A stretch of 64,000 bases of DNA from Enchytraeus crypticus (taxonomy: Eukaryota; Annelida; Clitellata; Enchytraeida; Enchytraeidae): contig CAJHZI010000513.1 of the NCBI GenBank assembly GCA_905160935.1, positions 1,612,501-1,676,500 of the forward strand, written 5' to 3'. A model generated the notes under the pieces. That model was not told the origin of the DNA, searched no databases, and was given only the letters and a program-made list of their open reading frames with translations. Shown piece by piece: positions 1 through 32,119 of the stretch (its first letter is position 1; the number at the start of each line of letters is the position of its first letter). Both the position numbers and the translations under genes were made by a program.

Positions 1-1213
1 TAGATTGATTGATTTATTAATTGATTGTTTGTTTGTTTGATTGACATAGATTCTTTTTCATCTTAGAACATCGTCACTCCCCACTAACACTCTTAATCAA
101 TCCCTGCTCTAGAGTAATATGCAACATCAGATATCAACTGCTGCCCAATGACTCTGACTATCAAGGTCTTATTGATTTTTTATTATTATACCCGTAATAA
201 TATATCAAATTAGTTAATAATTTTAATAATTACAAATGACATATAATAAACAATCATAGATTGTCTTAGACACCAATTAGAATACTCAATGTCTTTTTAT
301 TGCTTCCATATTCTGATTTAGAGCTTTTTTAATTACTGTCTATACTTGGTCTATAGGAATCTAAATCTAGACTTTTTCTTCGAGGGAGCTAATAGATCGG
401 TTTCACCTACTCCCATTTGCGTCGTAAACTTTACTATCCATCTTCCTGAAATCCGCTGAAGTCCAAGACAACAGCTTAATAAATTTGTACGATTGCATAT
501 TTAATTAGTAGGCTACTTGATCCGAGCAAAGTACATAGAAATTATTATAGAAAAAGTACATATAATTATTATAATGATGCAGATGACTCTGAGAGAGACT
601 TTAAAGGATCTACAGAGAGTCACATCTCTTTAGATTATAGTGGCATTTGACTAGTAGTTTAGTGTCTATTGGTTCAGACAAACAATACAATTGTGACGAT
701 TGAAATGTATTTGTTAAGATGTACCACGGATTCTATACTCACATCAATCAACTGAGAGATCAATTATTCAGTCAACCAATCAGCCATCATTCAATCAATC
801 TATCAACCAATCACTCAATCTATCAACCAAACGTTAATCAATCAAATATTCATGCACTTCATAAATGATTAAAATGAACTTATTGAGGTGTGGCACTGAT
901 TCTATCTTCACATGATGATTGAAGTGTACTTGTTAATATGTGGCACTGATTCTATCCTCACATGATGATTGAAGTGTACTTGTTAATATGTGGCACTGAT
1001 TCTATCTTCACATGATGATTGAAGTGTACTTGTTAATATGTGGCACTGATTCTATCCTCACATGATGATTGAAGTGTACTTGTTAATATGTGGCACTGAT
1101 TCTATGCTCACATGATGATTGAAGTGTACTTGTTAATATGTGGCACTGATTCTATCCTCACATGATGATTGAAATGAACTTGTTAAGATGATCTACTGAT
1201 TCTCTCCACGCAG
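1..1213 (+). other. Intron (partial) of the NDNF-like gene
   Basis: No coding exon is recognisable before the acceptor at 1211-1213. The first 690 bases are AT-rich and unremarkable; the last 500 carry a 50-bp tandem repeat, listed separately. Earlier exons of the gene, which in the family encode the signal peptide and N-terminal half, must lie outside the window or were not recognised. Confidence 0.6.
694..1200 (+). repeat. 50-bp minisatellite abutting a splice acceptor
   Basis: About six good copies of a 50-bp unit (core tgttaatatgtggcactgat) lie at roughly 850-1160, with diverged copies at about 694-765 and at 1170-1213. The last diverged copy forms the branch/polypyrimidine region and the AG of the NDNF-like terminal exon: it still shows the unit's gattgaaatgaacttgttaa-like start and a tctctccacgcag end where the unit normally reads tctatcctcacatg. 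Confidence 0.9.
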
Positions 1214-3489
1214 AATCAATAGACGAGGAGGTTCTAGTCGATGCAGACAACGCCTCACACCTTCCTGTTCTACTGGAGAACTACACAACGGGATCCACCA
1301 TCACATTCCACAGAGCAACCACGCCGGGAGGACTCTACTCCTTAGAACTTATACCCGAGCGGGGTTCCAGTAATGTGGAACTATATGCCACCGTCAGCAC
1401 CTTGCCCCTTCCCGTCCTACCCATTCCTAATTCCATCACTCACAGTATAACCCCATCAGGGCATCTTCTGATCTCCTGGCTGCCCTCAAGGACAACTCAG
1501 GGGAAGCTGCGAGGATTGGACTACTGCGTGGCGATTAGCCGAAGGGAACACAGCCCTACTCGATGTGCTGCCGAGGCAGCTGTCACAGGTCACAGGCCTC
1601 CACAGATACCTCTTCTTTCCGGATTTGGCTTCGATGAAGAAAAATACCTCCGTAGAAGACTGCGACGTTTGCGGAAGAAGGCAAAAAAGAAGGCTTTAGC
1701 AGTAGCCGGAAAGGCAGGTAAAAATGGAACGGTGTACGAATGCACAGGTGGTGCGTTGAGGTATAGATACAAGAAAGCAAAGCCTGGCGAATTGTATTAT
1801 ATTGATGTGTTTGCGGTGGATATATCTACCAATCTAAGCCTCCCCTACTCTTCGTCTCAGGTCTTAATGCCTGCAGAGAAAAGGATTCACGACTCCAGAA
1901 AGTTGAGGAGCATCTATGGAAGAAGAGAAAGCAGAACTAGACGAAGAGGAGTAGGTATCAATCAAAGTCTGCTTTCTCTTTCTACTGAAATATTGACACC
2001 ACGTGAGAAGAAAGACCAAGACCGGAGAAAGACATCACTAACTGGTGAAAAGCGAGGGAGAAGAATGAAGCGCACGGAAGAGAAAATAAGAAATTTGCGT
2101 GAGGAGAGATTTACCTCAGTCACAGCTAGGCGTGACGGTACCCCGGTGACCTTCAGCTTTCGTCTAAAGCCAACATGTGAGAAGCTGATTTTAGTTGTTC
2201 GTAAATACGATCTGACACAGTTGGTGATAGTGGTGGAAATGGAAACTAAAGAAGGAAGGAGGGATGTGTCATATGGTGTCATGTCCAGAAATGAATATGA
2301 AGAAATCGTCATTGAAAGTCCTCAGCCAGCTCTTTATCTGTTTACTGTAAGTGTTCGTAAGCTTACAATAACCAAATCTATAAATAATCCAGAGACGTCT
2401 GGCGAGGTGGCACATTTTGAAAGGCATTCCATAAGTGATCAGAATCCTCAAGTCCACTTGCAGGATTCTTCCAATTATCGAGAAAAGGCAGAATTCGATT
2501 TAGAATTTGTTCGTCTAGATTTGGGAGTAATTATTTTATCCAGAAATGAACCGTTTTCTTCCAAACACCGGTCCCTTAATACCAGTCTGTTGGTAGAAAT
2601 GAGGCGATGTGATGGTATTACATTGAGGTGGAGGTCAGCCATTGGTGTGCACTGTCTTTATATGGCAGAGGAACAGTCTTCCAGTTCTTTGAAAACTCCT
2701 GGAAGACTCGTGAAAAATAAACTACAAAGTAGCGGCCACATTGTAAATAGCGAAACTGATTATCTTCCAAACATCGATTATACTGCTGGACTCTATCAAA
2801 ATGTTGCTGATGGAATGAAATTTGATACAAATCGCTTACAGACACATAAAGTTAACTTAACTAGCATTCTGTCATCATTAGATAGAGAGCATGAAAATGG
2901 TCTCTCATCAATTTCAGAATCTCTACATGCAGATTCCTATTACACAGTCAATGAAGAAATGAATACATCTATTTTGAGACATTCGTCAGAAAACCGTAAA
3001 GACTCTAAGCTACTCGATCCCATGTCTGAAAAGTACAACCTAGGAACAGGCTATATCCTAGAGTCTACAGTCGAGGGACGTTCAGAATATGGACACGATT
3101 ACACCAGACACAGATTGGAGAGAGATTTGAAATCTGGTGAGGATGATGAAGATGGGGAGTCCAAATGGAATGAAAACATTAGTTTAAGAGCGAAACATGA
3201 ACAAAATTCTGTTGATAATTTTTCATTCGTATTGGGTGAGTACAATCGTCTACGTCTTGAAGTGCCCCAAAGAGGCGACCACTTGGTGAGTGAGAGGAGA
3301 GTAGTAAGAAAGATCCGGTGCAGTACAGTAAGAGAATTGGATGAAGATGATGTTGATCTCGTGGAAAGTGTAACCGGACTAAATCCATCCACAACTTATC
3401 ACTTCCAAGTTGTTCTCTATCCTGTGAAACATTCTTCTACTTATTTACCATATGACGCAATTACCGCTACAACAAAAAACATCTGCTAA
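1214..3489 (+). CDS. NDNF: NDNF-like protein, large terminal exon (partial gene)
   Basis: Open from an acceptor (cag at 1211-1213, phase leaving two bases before codon 1216) to TAA at 3487-3489, about 758 codons. The family is a secreted, fibronectin-III-containing neurotrophic/FGF-modulating protein. First FN3 region: LISWLPS, then GLDYCVAISR, then a Cys-containing strand and ELYYIDVFAVDISTNLS. A linker follows, then a second region (TFSFRLKPTCEKLILVVRKY) and a third (MRRCDGITLRWR), closing with IRCSTVREL, GLNPSTTYHFQVVLYPV and a C-terminal NIC. This order and the terminal Cys match NDNF. Oddities: a very basic insert (RRRLRRLRKKAKKKA) inside the first FN3, and about 200 acidic/serine-rich residues inserted into the last FN3, making this exon alone longer than vertebrate NDNF (568 residues). 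Transcription is convergent with the calpain gene. An alternative name would be another FN3 secreted protein, but the motif order favours NDNF. Confidence 0.82.
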
Positions 3490-4317
3490 ATGACAGTGAT
3501 ACTTCTTTCAAACAAATCCGACAACGTACATGTCTTCTTAAATTTGAATAAGGATTATTTTTATCGGAAGCTAACAAGACTGGAATATTATCAGAAAGAC
3601 CCAGACGCTCCATAGTGCTCCTGATAACTCCAGAGTGCTCCTGTTAATTCCAGAGTGCTCCTGGTAACTCTAGAGTGCTCCTGAGAACTCCATGGTGCTC
3701 CTGATTTCTCCCGGGTGCTCCTGGTAATTTCAAAGTGCTTCAAGTAGCTTCAGATATTTCAAGAACGACATTGTGAGCAGAAAGTCAGTCATTGAAGACT
3801 TTGCATCGAAAAAGGAAATTTGGTATTTTTTATACATTTAATGACTAAAAGTCAATATAATTTTATCACGCATTCAATGCTCTTATTGCTACGTACCAAT
3901 ACTTTCATTGCTACATACCAATACTCTCATTGTTACGTACCAATACTTTCATTGCTACATACCAATACTCTCATTGCTACGTACCAATACTTTCATTGCT
4001 ACAAACCAATACTTTCATTACTACATACCAATACTTTCATTACTACATACCAATACTTTCATTGCTACAGAACGTGCGTGTTGCTACCGGTGAGTAGGCT
4101 ATATTTTTTAAAATTCTATTCAGCGCCTGTCAAAAATTATTAGCGGTCAATTCCTTATGAAGGAAGAGTGAAATAGTGGTATATCCAATGATCTAACTTT
4201 TAAATCAGTCTACTGGATAGATGTCTATTTAGAATTATTACGTCTAGGGACAACTGTCGAGCAATTCCATGCCAATATCCCCTGTATCCGCCTGTTTGCT
4301 CTTTTTACAACATTTAA
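3490..4317 (+). other. 3' flank of the NDNF-like gene with two minisatellites
   Basis: Probably 3' UTR grading into intergenic DNA. About seven copies of a 20-bp unit (agtgctcctgataactccag) lie at 3605-3740 and about eight copies of a 22-bp unit (accaatactttcattgctac plus two bases) at 3894-4068. The open frames across them are by-products of the repeat. No clear AATAAA site was seen just after the stop. Confidence 0.6.
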
Positions 4318-4351
4318 TTGAAGCAGCCACTTCAAGGCCAGACCGCCTACA

Positions 4352-4570
4352 AGAAATTAATGATTTTACTTACTAAATTAATGATTTTACTTACTAAATT
4401 AATGATTTTACTTACTAAATTAATGATTTTACTTACTAAATTAATGATTTTACTTACTAAATTAATGATTTTACTTACTAAATTAATGATTTTACTTACT
4501 AAATTAATGATTTTACTTACTAAATTAATGATTTTACTTACTAAATTAATGATTTTACTTACTAAATTAG
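4352..4570. repeat. 21-bp minisatellite
   Basis: About ten nearly perfect copies of a 21-bp unit (attaatgattttacttacta plus one base). Because 21 is a multiple of three, it is open on both strands and yields artificial heptapeptide repeats (LMILLTK on plus). Copies are almost identical, which suggests recent expansion. Confidence 0.95.
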
Positions 4571-4589
4571 TACATTCATTCATTATCAT

Positions 4590-4905
4590 CATCTTCCCTT
4601 AAATCCCAGTTTAACCAGGGCAGGGATAACAATAGACTTTTCCAGTCCTCTCTGTCCCGCACCATATCATTAGTCAATCCTATATTTTGAAGTCCTTCTT
4701 AATTACTGCATCCAAAGTGAATTTTTGTATCCTCTCGCTAGCTTAACATGCAGCACTTCCCTCCAAACTCTCTTTACTACATCCTCCTCTGCCTTTTTCA
4801 CAATATGCCCATACCATCTCAATCTCGATTGAGCCAGCCTATCCCCGATCCCCTCAACATTCAAATTCATCCTCACATATTCATTTTCCATTCTGTCCTT
4901 CCTAG
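4590..4905 (-). mobile_element. LINE 3' fragment with reverse transcriptase C-terminal remnant
   Basis: On the minus strand, 4891-4703 encodes QSRLRWYGHIVKKAEEDVVK, the conserved C-terminal segment that follows the RT domain in many animal non-LTR retrotransposons (typically LRWYGHV plus a basic stretch). The 3' side ends near 4590 in a short ATCATC/ATTC-rich tail. The fragment is 5'-truncated and decayed. Confidence 0.75.
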
Positions 4906-5880
4906 TTCTTCCACACTAAATTATTATGGAATTATTAAGATACAAATGATGTTACTGATGATCAGTGGCAGTTGATTTATGAGCAGCTAGTCAAACAACA
5001 GGCTCAATTAATTAATTACTACAATGTCAATGATAAGGGTAAACTGACACATTTCTATACAAGGGGTAACTCTTTCTTGACGAGGGTAAAGTACGAGGTT
5101 TGAATGTTAAAGTTTTTCAACAGTTTGTGTATTTTTTTGTGTTACGAAATTAAAGCAGATTATTGAGAAAATCTGAATTCATTCTGCAAGAGATAATTAA
5201 TGAACTATAACAAATCTATTGTAGATCTCATATTTTTTAAGGTCATATACTATTATTTAGATTTGGGTATCGACTTGGTCCTTTAAGCCAAGTTTTGCTA
5301 TATTATGAGCTCAGGCTGTTGATCTATGACTTGCTCTTTAGCGAGCATAGTAACAGACTTCTATGCAAACATTATAACTTGGAACTTTTGTTTGACAGAA
5401 TAACTGAGAGAATAGTATTACAGACTAAAGGTTTACTTCTGTATGTTAGTCTTTACTGAAATTATGGAAAATGTTGTGATACAGATTCTATATTAATTAT
5501 TAACAAATACTTGATCCAAAGGCAACGTTGTTTAGACAAGACTGTTTTGAGCTTATTATCTGATAGAATTTATTACATCGTATAGAAACGTTACTTTGTT
5601 AGAAACGCGCATTAACTGTCGTTGTGTAAATATTTAATTCGTCGCTCTAATTAAGATCTCCTTTTCACCGTTTGTAAATACTTTATTTGGCTTGAACCAT
5701 CATTTTCTTTTAATGAAACAATAAAATAATGTTTTAATCATGTGTTGTTACAGTCAACGTTTTTGACAGCAAGAAGAGACTGACACAATCAAGAGAATTA
5801 TCATGCAACTATTTCAGAAACATAAAACAGTAGAATAGAAAATATAATGATAATATTAATAATGATAAGGATACTAATAA
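4906..5880. other. Intergenic, no recognisable feature
   Basis: AT-rich sequence between the LINE fragment and the (AAT)n tract. I see no conserved reading frame, RNA gene or clear repeat. Confidence 0.5.
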
Positions 5881-5884
5881 TAAC

Positions 5885-5891
5885 AATAATA

Positions 5892-5922
<31 letters not shown>

Positions 5923-6165
5923 GTAATAATAATAATAATCATCATCATCATTATCTTCCCTAGAATCGCTGTTCAGCTGGGGTCGGGACCCGAATAGACC
6001 TTAAACTATTCCATCCGTTTTAGAAACTTTAGTAGCAGTTTCTGGGGCCTATGCACTCACCAACCAACTGCCTTTCTGACGTTCGTTTGGATTAGTGCTT
6101 TGTCGTCTTTTACGACACATGCAGTACCCGGCTAGTCTATTCTTCAGTAGCCTGAACACAACATG
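5885..6165 (+). mobile_element. (AAT)n / (ATC)n tract joined to a retroelement 3' end
   Basis: An (AAT)n microsatellite (5889-5940) changes into ATCATC and then into a sequence repeated in the window (ttcccttgaatcccagttt-like start; later 'tagcagtttctgg', 'ttttacgacacatgcag' and a gaacacaaca end). Related copies are at 11285-11545 (minus), 14262-14385 (minus) and 42048-42345 (plus). The shared 3' architecture beside a simple repeat is typical of LINE or SINE ends; no coding part is present. Confidence 0.7.
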
Positions 6166-6169
6166 GATA

Positions 6170-7233
6170 ATAAAAATATAATTAAATTGAAATTAAAATA
6201 ATTAATTAGAATTTGACAATGTAGAAGAATGCATGGAATAAACATATGAAGCAACACAAAAACAGGAGATTCTCTTAAAAAGCACTTAAATATAAAGGCA
6301 GCTTTTATACTGCCTACAAATTTTTACATAAAAATTACACAATAATTCATCGTCGACGTTAATTTCTAATATCAATTAATAAATCATAATTAGTCAGAGA
6401 TACTACTGAAATGCTGAATTTTTAGTCGTTTTCGTGTCCCACAAGGATCATCAGTGACTGGTATGACTGAGAAATGAAAGCTCCTCCATTTTACAAAGTC
6501 TGAATGGCATAAATATCGATTTAGAAATTAGCAAGTTTGACAATATAGTGATCTCCATAGAGATTAGAGATAGCTGTAGAAATGCTTAAATCTCGCTTTT
6601 ATTTTTCAAATACGAACCATTCGAGACTCTGTAATTCTGGTTTATGAGAGTTCAATTTGGACGGTTGTTAAATAAGAATTAAAAAATTCTTACAATTATA
6701 AAAAATAATAAAAAATCTAATCAACTACATGTACTACAAATTTGAACACCTTTAGCAATTGGTTGTTCCAATTCTAGATTTTATGAACATAAGCAGCAAT
6801 AGAATCAGGACGTGATGCCATGGCAGCACAGGTACAGGTTCAAGGTTTATGAAGAAAGAAGTTACATGTAAAGTCGGCACTACAGAATGTCGAAACACGA
6901 ATGAAAGCACGGTAGTATAAGTGAGGCAAGATTCTTAACATTCACATCTCTACGTTACCAGAATATTGTGTAACATCTGCAGCATAAAATATAAGATGTC
7001 CATTATTTAAAGCCATTTAGCACACATTAAGTACACATTATTATTTTGTAAAGAATTTATCTTTAGTTGTCAAAGCCATTCTGAGTTACAATACATGCGC
7101 GTCATAAAGCCACTTGGAGGGAATTCTCGGTGGTATTTCCACGAAATGATAGTACCTGCCAGCATGCTTGCATGATAAGCAGGAAGCCTTCGATTAGAAT
7201 CCTAGCCGGCCGTCTCTGAAAGTATCCACAGGT
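6170..7233. other. Intergenic, no recognisable feature
   Basis: AT-rich DNA with no frame I can assign. The missing last calpain exon (about 15-25 codons, minus strand) could be here or at 7900-8500, but nothing resembling the usual calpain C-terminus was recognised. Confidence 0.4.
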
Positions 7234-7234
7234 T

Positions 7235-7360
7235 AGAGCCAGTGGCAATGTCGGTAAGATATTCGGCCGTGGATGTGCGAGGTTCAAATCATGAGCTCGC
7301 CCGTCACTACTTTTGAGTGAGGAAACTGGCGTTAAAATTAGCTTTTCCAGCTTTTTGTGA
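7235..7360 (+). mobile_element. tRNA-derived SINE, type A (copy 1)
   Basis: Begins gagccagtggcaatgtcgg (A-box-like), contains gaggttcaaatcatg (B-box-like) and ends gttaaaattagcttttccag. This is a diverged member of the family repeated at 10212, 13906, 31993, 32617, 36349 and 58443. Confidence 0.8.
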
Positions 7361-7374
7361 TACTTCTTCTTCTC

Positions 7375-7900
7375 TAAGTGCCGTGCCTGCCAAGCCTGAG
7401 CGGTCATGGTCATATTCCTCCATATGTCTCTGTTCATTGTTGCTCTGAGAATCTCTGTTTCAGTTAACTGCATCCATTTGCTAAGACTCTTGATAACGTC
7501 ATCCGCTGTCAACCCTTGCATCTTTAACCATCTATTATTCCTGTCACTGCGGTATTTTCAACTATTTTGTTCCGCATAATGTGTCCGAAAAAGTTTATCT
7601 TTTGTCGTCTTATTCGGTTCAAAAGGTCACGACAAGTTGACATTCTTTGTAGAACATCTTCATTTTTAACGTGATCTATGTAAGATATACGTAGCATTCT
7701 TCTATAGAACCACATCTCTGTTGTCTCAAGTTTCGATTCCATTACAGAAGAGATTGTCCAAACTTCACTTCCATATAACAGTATTGGTTGAATATAGCAT
7801 TGAAGAATTCTTTTTATATCAATTGATAATTTATGGCTTTTGAAAATCTGCCATTCTGTATATGCCTCCTTAGCCATATCTATTCTTCTGTTTATTTCCT
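7375..7900 (-). pseudogene. LINE reverse transcriptase C-terminal remnant
   Basis: Two adjacent minus-strand frames (7877-7524, then 7521-7380) read as one decayed protein: LLYGSEVWTISS, WFYRRMLRISYIDHV, NEDVLQRM and NFFGHIMR, then a Trp-rich tail with KWMQLTETEILRATMNRDIW. These are the conserved post-RT motifs of the RTE-like 'endonuclease-reverse transcriptase' proteins (LYGCETW; RRMLRISW; GHI). A stop lies between the two frames. No endonuclease part is present. A type A SINE abuts its 3' side. Confidence 0.82.
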
Positions 7901-8304
7901 TGTCACATTTGTATCACTTAGTATCAATTTGTGATACTAAGTGACTGTTAAACTATGCTTTATGATCGCTTTTATATAAGCTGCTGATACAGATTTTCAA
8001 ACAAAACAAAATTTGAGCATTCACGGCATGATTTGCAACATTCACTGACGACAATGAAAGTGTAAACAAAGCTTGACTTAGCCATTGGCCTAATTTATTA
8101 ATATTTCCATCTTTAATATCTCAAGATGAATAAAAGTGTCTATATTTTGATGCTGCATGAGGATTGCTGCTAATCTTTCTACATAATATCTCTACAGGGC
8201 GGAGTCTAAGACTCATTGGCTTTTTGTTCGACGAAGGGCTGAGTAGGTGCAGGGTTGAAGTCCAAAGCTTTCCCAGTCACTGATATGTTGTCGAGCTGGG
8301 AATC

Positions 8305-8400
8305 GATTAGCTTCCTCATATATGAAGAATGTCAGGGACGTCCCCATCACACGTGGGGCCAAAACTTTTACACAAATGATGCAAGTTTCAAAACTCAGAA
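8305..8400 (-). mobile_element. Short LINE/SINE 3'-tail fragment
   Basis: The stretch around 8330-8370 (gtcagggacgtccccatcac) matches the 3' end of the CR1/L2-type fragment at 43990-44100 and the hairpin tail at 61231. It is only about 60-90 bases and has no coding content. Confidence 0.5.
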
Positions 8401-8523
8401 ACTTAATGGGTTTTTCTATTAAAACCTAAGAAGATTACTTATTTTATTTAGATAGTTAATAGTTAAAATAACTGGCTACTTGTTTATAGATACTCTGCGA
8501 GAAAAAACTCTAGCGCAATTTAC

Positions 8524-28706
<20,183 letters not shown>

Positions 28707-29079
28707 CTCAACAGAATAGAAATAGACTTGAACCCGTAACCACTTTGTCTGAAGCCTGGCAGTCTTATCAAATAGCCATTTCGGGCCTAAGATTCCGTAT
28801 AGTTTTCCGTATACAGCTGAATATCTTTTGCTTATGTTAACGGTAGATTAAAAGTTACAGCAAGCAAAATGAAGTAATATGAATTTAAAATATTGTCTGC
28901 TATAACTGTTATTCCAAAATGCGATAATTTATTAATTATTCTGTATAATTATTGTAGGCCTGCTGAATAAGTTCTTTTCAGATGCACATTAACCGTGCAA
29001 TATTTCATACGCTTGCTGCACATGTAATTGGTACAGAATTCGTAAAAATGTTTACATAAGATACTATTACTTCAGCAGA

Positions 29080-29320
29080 CTGAAAAGTCTTGTATATCTA
29101 AGCTACTGCTAGATAATATCATGCGAGGTAATAGAGAGAGCACACTAGTCACGCTCAGCCAGACTCTACCGGCACAACGACGCTCTGAGCTCAGAGGTAT
29201 AACAGGTCTATTTGCGTATAGGAATGCTTTGCTCGAAAACCTTACTAATGAATCGTCAACCTGTGAAAATACATTAGACAATTTTATAGACCGTCACAAT
29301 TTAGAATATGAGCTTTAATG
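29080..29320 (+). pseudogene. Possible LINE RT C-terminal remnant
   Basis: The plus frame 29121-29318 gives GLFAYRNALLENLTNES and NTLDNFIDRHNLEYEL. The F-x-Y-R-N ... NTLDNF pattern recalls the 'WNSLP ... FKNRLDKF' end of CR1-like RTs, but similarity is weak. It could be chance. Confidence 0.35.
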
Positions 29321-29859
29321 GGAAAATCTTACATCATCAGGTTCATTGCATTAGTGACAGTTGTAATCTTAGAACCGGTTTTAGGCTGCGCCCTTCGTAA
29401 CTCACCATGTTAACTTCATATCATCCACAACAACCATCATTTGTAAAAATAAAAGTCTTAAAAATATTTTTACTAACAAAAGATATAGAAATAATCCTTT
29501 ATTCTATATGTCACTAACTGCCAGAAGGGTTAATCGAATCGCTATAGTTAATGGTGCAACACCTTAATTCAAAGGTTTTTCATTTGTTGGCCGATGATAT
29601 TAGAATAATTAATGATATTAGTATCTCATTAGATATGACAGTTTAAATGTAGGAATATTGTTACCATGGGGTTTATAGTAGTTTCAGTAGTCAATTCTGT
29701 AACCGCAGATAGTTAACAATCTGATTTAATTGTCTCTTATAACTATACACTGTTGACGAGATTACCTCACAGAGATCTTCTAACCCTCTTCATCTTGTGC
29801 TTAATTGTTTTTTGTGCACCGAATACTGAAAAGTTATTCACAGATCGGGCATGCATGGA

Positions 29860-30005
29860 TATCATCAGATATCAGACTGCATGGATATCATCAAATATCA
29901 GATATCATGGATACTATCACATATCATTGATATCATCAGATATCAAATTGCCTGGATATCATCAATCATCTTGGATCAGGGATATTATCAGATCTCTTGA
30001 TTGCA
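29860..30005. repeat. Irregular atggatatcatcagatatca repeats
   Basis: About seven imperfect copies of a 20- to 25-base unit rich in the palindrome gatatc. Frames across it are repeat-driven. Confidence 0.8.
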
Positions 30006-30034
30006 ATTGAAATCTGTTACTTCATAGCTTATAT

Positions 30035-30175
30035 ATTAATGACTTTTAGTCTTTGGACAGATATTCTTGACTTTGGAATTCGCACCGTTTTTGAACCTTC
30101 TTTTTGCTCACCGGCTTGGATTTGCTTCAATACTACATGACGTTGTCATAATGACTTTATTATTGTTCTTATGTT
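30035..30175 (+). mobile_element. CR1/L2-type LINE 3' end (family L)
   Basis: gactttggaattcgcaccgt, ttgctcaccggcttgga and gacgttgtcataatgac match the 3' end of the LINE at 54717-57447. Non-coding truncated copy. Confidence 0.8.
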
Positions 30176-30219
30176 ATGTTAATGCTCAAAGAACTCAGAT
30201 TAACATCGTTTGTCAAAAG

Positions 30220-30441
30220 TAAACACGCATTAGAGTGAATAATCAACTATGTTGATATCTATCACTTGAAAACCACATGTTTAATCCGTTAGGCAATTTA
30301 GACCATTTTCCGTATAACCAGTCCAGTGAATGTCCGAGATTTTACTCTCAGATCAGCGCGGCCGGGATTCGAACTCACGAGGATTCAAATCACCCCAGGA
30401 TTTGTCATTTAAAACTTCATGACGTTACCCCTACGCTATTT
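30220..30441 (-). mobile_element. tRNA-derived SINE, type B (near full length)
   Basis: Minus orientation: 3' body at the low side (tcaactatgttgatatctat, ccgttaggcaatttagacca), B-box complement ccgggattcgaactcacg, head to about 30441 (acttcatgacgttaccccta). Confidence 0.88.
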
Positions 30442-31007
30442 AGACATTTGTCGAAGGATTTCTTGCATAGCAAGAAATCCTTCTTTTTAAATAAATTAGA
30501 ATTTACGGCACAATAAAATTGTGCACGATTTCTAGATTTTAAGCATGTTCAATTTTGACGAAGTTCATAATATCACATTAATAAACGTTTAGTTAAGTGA
30601 CTCAAGTCAAGACTATGGAATTGCCACTTTAACTTCGGGAAATCTTTAAACTCCAATTACGTTAGCTTTCTCTGTCTTCCCAATGCTTTAAATGCTTTCT
30701 CGCAAAAGGTAAACGGGTAAATTTTTGCCGTAATAAAAGATGCATAGATAAGTAGCTTACTGCATATAGTGGTATCGAATGTGATGATAGGAGCATTTAA
30801 ACAAATTCACAAAGCATTAAGTGAAATTAAGTGCTACACTATTATAGCCATCTTCAACTTTAGATTTATTTAGCGATTCAAGAGTCAATACTGTGCAGTA
30901 TATTATCGCCAAACCGCAAGAAAAACATATCGATTATAATTTTAAATGTGGGTTTAACGTGAAATTCAGAAGCCTAAAGGGCTTTTCTTCAAGACGTCAG
31001 GTGCATC

Positions 31008-31122
31008 CTGAAATGTGAATGTCCGAGTATCCACCATATGATCAGATCTAACTGGAATTGATCCCAGGACCTCAGGAACAGCTATCTAAAATTTCATGAC
31101 AATATCTAACGCGCTTATACAC
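31008..31122 (-). mobile_element. tRNA-derived SINE, type B fragment (diverged)
   Basis: gtgaatgtccgagtatccac, aattgatcccaggacctc and aaaatttcatgacaatatct align with type B in minus orientation. Confidence 0.6.
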
Positions 31123-31992
31123 TGAGAAACCAACACCTTCAAATGATTATAATTTTGAGACTCAATTATATGTACTGTATCATTTCTCTGACTTGACTCT
31201 CCGAACAAAGTAGCCTAGAGTAGGCCATAGCCAGTTTGATGCGCATTGGTTACAGCACCAGTCGTATTGACTGCGCTTGGAAAGATTCATTATATATATA
31301 GACCTATCTTTTATCTAAGGTAGCTTATGTTACAGATACTGAGATTCTGAATTGAAAATGTTTCTTGTTACAGATACAGGACACTAATCCTAAAAGTATC
31401 CATACAAGTATATTTATACCTTTTCAATAGTGCTTGTCTGTGTCGTGGACGACAGTATCAGTCTAATTGTTCTTGTGATTTGTTACTTCAAAATTAGGTT
31501 ATAGTTCTTATTAACTTTAGCAGCTTATGTCAGGAAGAAATTCTCAATTGATCAGGTCGCTCATCGATTTGCCGATTCTCTAGAAATTGAAATGGACATC
31601 AGCAAAATTATGGTGTAAAAAATTCACTTTTTAGCTGACGTGCTTTACGGACGGCCCCTTATTTACTAACGGCATGAATTTTGTAAGATTTTAACAATAG
31701 GCCAACATTGGATGTATTCAAATTTCAGAAATCAATCTTGAGTAAATCAAAATAGCTGACTTAACTTTTAGTCCATAGTTAAGTTATATTGAATATTTAA
31801 GCATAAACGTAGTTCCTTCGTTCACTAATTAAAGTCTCCCTGAACTGGCTGCCTTCGATTTGAATTCACACTATTTCAATCATCTTTCTTTGTGTGCATT
31901 GACTTTATAGTAGCCTTTTCAATGCTATAATGGACAAAAGTATCGCACTATAGTGGTGCCATATTAAGAAAAATCAAACATTGGTAGTCTTC

Positions 31993-32119
31993 AAAAAAGC
32001 TAATGTTAACGTCAGTTTCCTCACTCGAAAGCGATGTCAGTGACGGGTGAGCCCAGGATTTGAACCCCGCACATACTGATCCGCAGTCGAATAACGCACC
32101 GACATCGCCATTGGCTCTA
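31993..32119 (-). mobile_element. tRNA-derived SINE, type A (copy 4)
   Basis: Minus copy with gttaacgtcagtttcctcac, cccaggatttgaaccccgca and an A-box end at ccgacatcgccattggctc. Confidence 0.9.

Noticed and set aside
3820..4143. Cys/Tyr/His-rich open frames
   Set aside because: Produced by a 22-bp tandem repeat shifting through all frames.
4318..4602. Plus-strand frame with a repeated LMILLTK heptapeptide and its minus-strand partner
   Set aside because: Both arise from a 21-bp minisatellite that is open on both strands; no start context, splice site or homology.
7102..7521. KWMQLTETEIL considered as the missing calpain C-terminus (family 'WLQLTM')
   Set aside because: It continues directly from RT motifs in 7877-7524 and matches the Trp-rich LINE C-terminus better; no suitable acceptor or stop for calpain.
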